Source: DATLNF01 sp046590575
GTDB lineage: Bacteria; Actinomycetota; Actinomycetes; BP-191
Length of the DNA stretch: 7,552 nt
Assembly (NCBI GenBank): GCA_046590575.1
Contig: JBKJUS010000142.1
Location: forward strand, 1 to 7,552
Reading direction: 5' to 3'
Below are positions 5,375-7,552 of this stretch, piece after piece (positions within the stretch are counted from its first letter, which is position 1; each line of letters begins with the position of its first letter). Made by a program: the position numbers and the translations under genes. Under the pieces are notes generated by a model that did no database searches, had not been told where the DNA came from, and worked only from the letters and a program-made list of their open reading frames with translations.

Positions 5375-6091
5375 GTGACGGTCCTCTTCGCTCTCGATGA
5401 CATCGCGACGCGACGTGGCTCCGACGACGACCACGTGCACCCACTGGAGGGCCTTAGCGCACGTATCGGCGCGCAGCGCGTCACGGCGATCGTCGGGCCG
5501 TCCGGCTCCGGCAAGACGACCGTGCTGCGTCTGCTGAACAGGCTGGAGGAGCCGCACGACGGGGTCGTGTCCTTCCACGGCCAGCCGCTCGCGTCGTACG
5601 ACGTCCTCGACCTCCGTCGCCGGGTCGGCCTGTTGCAGCAGGTGCCGACGCCCTTCGCCGGCACGGTGCTGGACAACCTTCGGGCCGGCCGGCCCTCGCT
5701 CGCCGAGGACGAGGCCATCGCCCTGCTGGCCCGAGCCGGCCTCGAGGCGAGTTTCGCGACGCGCACGGCGACCGAGCTCTCGGGGGGCGAGGCGCAGCGG
5801 ATGTGCCTCGCCCGCACGCTCGCCGTCGGTCCCGAGGTCGTGCTACTCGACGAGGCGACGTCCGCGCTCGACCCCTTCGCGGTCGCCGTCGTCGAACGCA
5901 CTGTGCGGGCGCTCGCCGATGACGGGATGACGGTGGTGATGGTCACCCACGACCTGCGGCAGGCCGCTCGGCTGGCCGACGACCTGATCGTGGTGCACGG
6001 CGGGCAGGTGGCTGAGCAGGGCCCGGTGGGGGACATGCTGGCCGGCGCGCAGGACCCGCGGGCGCAGGAGTTCCTGCGCGGAGCACTGTGA
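5375..6091 (+). CDS. fetA: ABC transporter ATP-binding protein, FetA/YbbL-like
   Basis: 238-residue cytoplasmic ATPase of a two-component ABC transporter. It has a complete set of nucleotide-binding motifs: Walker A GPSGSGKTT (41-49), Q-loop LLQQVP (87-91), signature LSGGEAQ (135-141), Walker B VVLLDE (155-160), D-loop SALD (163-166) and H-loop histidine 192. It should be catalytically competent. In E. coli, FetA with FetB exports iron and protects against oxidative stress. The assignment here rests on the partner gene, which belongs to the FetB/UPF0014 family, since the ATPase alone resembles many others, including phosphate importers. The GTG at 5375 is the only reasonable start; no Shine-Dalgarno sequence is present and a -10 hexamer lies 6 bases upstream, so a leaderless mRNA is likely. 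The stop overlaps the fetB start by 4 bases (GTGA). The real metal or substrate in this organism is not known. Confidence 0.9.
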   Translation: MTVLFALDDIATRRGSDDDHVHPLEGLSARIGAQRVTAIVGPSGSGKTTVLRLLNRLEEPHDGVVSFHGQPLASYDVLDLRRRVGLLQQVPTPFAGTVLDNLRAGRPSLAEDEAIALLARAGLEASFATRTATELSGGEAQRMCLARTLAVGPEVVLLDEATSALDPFAVAVVERTVRALADDGMTVVMVTHDLRQAARLADDLIVVHGGQVAEQGPVGDMLAGAQDPRAQEFLRGAL

Positions 6092-6969
6092 GTGTGCTGA
6101 TTGCGACTGGGCTGTTTGGGACTGGGCTCCTTGCGGCTGAGACGACGCGCACATCCGTGCCGGTCCCGCCGATCTGGGGCGTCGCCCTCACCCTGCTGCT
6201 GGTCGCGGTCACGGCGTATGTCGCACTCCGGCAGCGCCTCGGCCTCGCCCGCGACCTCCTCGTCGCGACGGTACGGGCCGCGGTGCAGCTTGTGGCGGTC
6301 GGGTACGCACTGCGCTTCCTCTTCGAGGAGACCGGACTGCCGGGATCCCTCGGCTGGGTGGCCGGGATGGTGCTGCTCGCCGGGCAGACGGCGCGCGGTC
6401 GGGCCATGACCCTGCCGCACGGACGGCGTACGGCGACGCTGGCGATCGGCGCCGCCGCCGTCGCAACTCTCGGGCTGCTGGTCGGCGCACAGGTCATCGA
6501 CGCGACGCCGCGGATCGTGCTGCCGTTGGGCGGAATGGTGGTCTCCGCCGCGATGACTGGTGCGTCGCTGTCGCTCTCGCGGGTCGCGGACGAGGTGTCG
6601 ACGTCGCGCGCGGTCGTCGAGGCTCGGCTGGCGCTCGGGTTGCCGTCCGCGCAGGCCTTCGAGCCGCATCTGCGTCTGGCGCTGCGGGCAGCTATCGCAC
6701 CGGCGATCGACCAGACCAAGGTGGTCGGCCTGATCACGCTCCCCGGCGCGATGACCGGGTTGATCATCGCTGGCGTCTCGCCCGTGGTGGCGATCCGCTA
6801 CCAGATCATCGTGATGTACATGTATCTCGGGGCCGGCACCGTCGCTGCCCTCGTCGCGGGACGCCTCGCCGGTCGCACCCTCTTTGACGATGCCCACCGG
6901 CTCCGTCGTCTCGATCCGACGCCGTCCCGCAAACTCCTAGTTCGCGAGAGCTGGGGGAGGGCGCGATGA
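6088..6969 (+). CDS. fetB: ABC transporter permease, FetB/YbbM-like (UPF0014)
   Basis: 293-residue integral membrane protein, the permease partner of FetA. Hydrophobic segments are at about 30-48, 62-80, 87-100, 115-135, 140-160, 211-232 and 236-262. UPF0014 hallmarks are present: RDLLVATVRAAVQLVAVGY (55-73) near the N-terminus, and TKVVGLITLPGAMTGLIIAG (210-229) followed by IRYQIIVMYMYLG (236-248). Proteins of this family are usually about 250-260 residues, so this one is a little long. Part of the excess is an N-terminal stretch (1-29) partly coded by a direct repeat. A later start at GTG 6157 (residue 24) is possible. I kept the GTG at 6088 because it overlaps the fetA stop by 4 bases and has GGAG 4 bases upstream. 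Iron export is known for the E. coli homologue and only inferred here. It is probably co-transcribed with the DUF3151 gene 7 bases downstream. Confidence 0.9.
   Translation: MSVLIATGLFGTGLLAAETTRTSVPVPPIWGVALTLLLVAVTAYVALRQRLGLARDLLVATVRAAVQLVAVGYALRFLFEETGLPGSLGWVAGMVLLAGQTARGRAMTLPHGRRTATLAIGAAAVATLGLLVGAQVIDATPRIVLPLGGMVVSAAMTGASLSLSRVADEVSTSRAVVEARLALGLPSAQAFEPHLRLALRAAIAPAIDQTKVVGLITLPGAMTGLIIAGVSPVVAIRYQIIVMYMYLGAGTVAALVAGRLAGRTLFDDAHRLRRLDPTPSRKLLVRESWGRAR
6105..6128 (+). repeat. Direct repeat GACTGGGCT in the fetB 5' end
   Basis: GACTGGGCT occurs at 6105-6113 and again at 6120-6128, a period of 15 bases (five codons). It yields the repeated residues A-T-G-L-F-G-T-G-L-L. It lies in the non-conserved N-terminal extension of FetB and may be the trace of a small local duplication. 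It matters mainly because it makes the true fetB start less certain. Confidence 0.6.
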
Positions 6970-6980
6970 TGCACGCATGA
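6966..6980 (+). CDS. Four-codon mini-ORF (MMHA) linking fetB and the DUF3151 gene
   Basis: ATGATGCACGCATGA encodes only M-M-H-A. It is preceded by a good Shine-Dalgarno sequence (GGAGG at 6956-6960, 5 bases away), while the DUF3151 start at 6977 has none at a useful distance. Its ATG overlaps the fetB stop (ATGA, 6966-6969) and its TGA overlaps the DUF3151 start (ATGA, 6977-6980). Ribosomes leaving fetB could reinitiate here and then again at the DUF3151 gene. The arrangement is directly visible; its use in translation is an inference, and it may be accidental. Confidence 0.35.
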   Translation: MMHA

Positions 6981-7411
6981 CGATCCACGGTGATCTCCTG
7001 GGCGGCCCACCGCCGACGCTGCTCCCGCCGGCAACTGACGCCGACACTGCCCTCGGCGGAGGGGACGATCCGGCGGCAGTCGCTGCCAGATTCCCCGAGC
7101 ACTCCGCCTCATGGGGGGTGTTGGCCGACCGGGCGTACGCCGGAGCGCGGGTCGTTGAGTCCTATGCCTACGCCCGGACCGGCTACCACCGCGGCCTTGA
7201 TGCGCTGCGCCGCAACGGCTGGAAAGGATATGGCCCGGTGCCGTGGGCTCACGAGCCCAACCGCGGCTTCCTCCGGTCGCTGAACGCGCTGGGCCGCGCT
7301 GCATCTGACATCGAGGAGACGGCTGAGGCCGCCCGGTGCGCTGACCTCCTTCGCGAGTGCGACCCGGTGGCCTTCGCCGAGCTGCCGATGCCGCTGTCGA
7401 CCGAGGCATAG
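6977..7411 (+). CDS. DUF3151 family protein
   Basis: 144-residue conserved actinobacterial protein of unknown function. The diagnostic block is AYARTGYHRGLDALRRNGWK (64-83), continuing GYGPVPWAHEPNRGFLRSL (84-102). The N-terminal GGPPPTLLP (9-17) and the late RCADLLRECDP (120-130) also fit the family. The length is normal. No signal peptide or membrane segment is seen, so it should be cytoplasmic and mostly helical. The ATG at 6977 is chosen because the two upstream ATGs (6966 and 6969) are in a frame that stops at once. Two routes to its expression are possible. One is coupling through the mini-ORF from fetB. The other is a leaderless start from a -10-like GATGAT (6965-6970) placed 6 bases before the ATG. 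It lies 7 bases upstream of the PPA1309-like gene and is probably co-transcribed with it. Confidence 0.92.
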   Translation: MTIHGDLLGGPPPTLLPPATDADTALGGGDDPAAVAARFPEHSASWGVLADRAYAGARVVESYAYARTGYHRGLDALRRNGWKGYGPVPWAHEPNRGFLRSLNALGRAASDIEETAEAARCADLLRECDPVAFAELPMPLSTEA

Positions 7412-7418
7412 GCCGGCC

Positions 7419-7552
7419 GTGGACGACCTGACCTTGACCAACGTCGTGGTCGAGATCGAGATGCATGTCGCTGTCAGCGGTTGGGACCAGGCGCCGCGTC
7501 TCTACGCGCTCGTCGACACCGGTGAGCTGCTCGACCGGGAGCCGCACCTGTC
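7419..7552 (+). CDS. PPA1309-like conserved actinobacterial protein, N-terminal fragment
   Basis: Only the first 44 codons are inside the window. The visible sequence contains NVVVEIEMHVAVSGWDQAP (8-26) and RLYALVDTGELLDREPHL (27-44). This resembles the start of the PPA1309 family, small actinobacterial proteins of unknown function. The GTG at 7419 is the first possible start in this frame after the DUF3151 stop, leaving a 7-base gap. There is no clear Shine-Dalgarno sequence; the gap is almost entirely the palindrome GGCCGGCC. A TTG at 7434 would be a shorter alternative. The family name is given from memory of the motif and should be treated as likely rather than certain. Confidence 0.7.
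   Translation, partial: MDDLTLTNVVVEIEMHVAVSGWDQAPRLYALVDTGELLDREPHL

Noticed and set aside
5338..6897. An upstream extension of the methyltransferase frame, giving a 754-residue protein
   Set aside because: The added part runs antisense through fetA and fetB and has no domain. The methyltransferase fold begins just after the GTG at 5337.
7411..7418. Perfect palindrome GGCCGGCC between the DUF3151 and PPA1309-like genes
   Set aside because: An 8-base GC palindrome is frequent in DNA of this composition and has no adjoining element that would make it regulatory.
1..7552. Search for an undescribed defence, toxin-antitoxin, mobile or phage system
   Set aside because: No transposase, integrase, attachment site, toxin-antitoxin pair, CRISPR repeat or nuclease-helicase gene was found. 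The gene content is ordinary actinobacterial chromosome.

Overview
This is a high-GC chromosomal window whose gene content points to an actinomycete (Actinomycetota). The evidence is the actinobacterial-type LexA operator, a DUF3151 protein, a PPA1309-like protein, strong G/C third-position bias and several start codons that look leaderless. The order or genus cannot be fixed from this sequence. The window is tightly packed, with seven complete genes and one partial gene at each end. No gap reaches 300 bases; the largest is 165 bases (3970-4134). No RNA genes, CRISPR, insertion sequences or prophage signs were seen.

Left part (1-4005, minus strand): a complete SOS-mutagenesis cassette in the order imuA', imuB, dnaE2. 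It is transcribed leftwards from one promoter at about 3976-4005 that contains a perfect LexA box (3980-3995). imuA' and imuB overlap by 4 bases (GTGA), and imuB and dnaE2 overlap by 1 base (TGATG). The three proteins are therefore probably made from one mRNA with coupled translation. DnaE2 is the error-prone polymerase (544 N-terminal residues in the window, including two catalytic aspartates). ImuB is a mostly catalytically dead Y-family relative carrying a beta-clamp motif, and ImuA' is a RecA-like accessory protein. Together they are expected to perform DNA-damage-induced translesion synthesis and mutagenesis.

Middle (4099-5374): two GC hairpins separate the cassette from a small secreted protein of unknown function (140 aa, signal peptide, two cysteines, beta-rich). 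Upstream of that, on the same strand, lies a class I SAM-dependent methyltransferase of unknown substrate.

Right part (5375-7552, plus strand): a two-gene ABC exporter of the FetA/FetB (YbbL/YbbM, UPF0014) type starts only 37 bases from the divergently transcribed methyltransferase. It is followed by a DUF3151 gene and the beginning of a PPA1309-like gene, all closely spaced. Between fetB and the DUF3151 gene is a four-codon mini-ORF with a good ribosome binding site that overlaps both neighbours and may relay translation.

Most of the window is known biology. The points most worth checking are the leaderless, LexA-occluded promoter, the compact divergent leaderless promoters, the retained first aspartate in ImuB, the mini-ORF relay and the unassigned methyltransferase and secreted protein.
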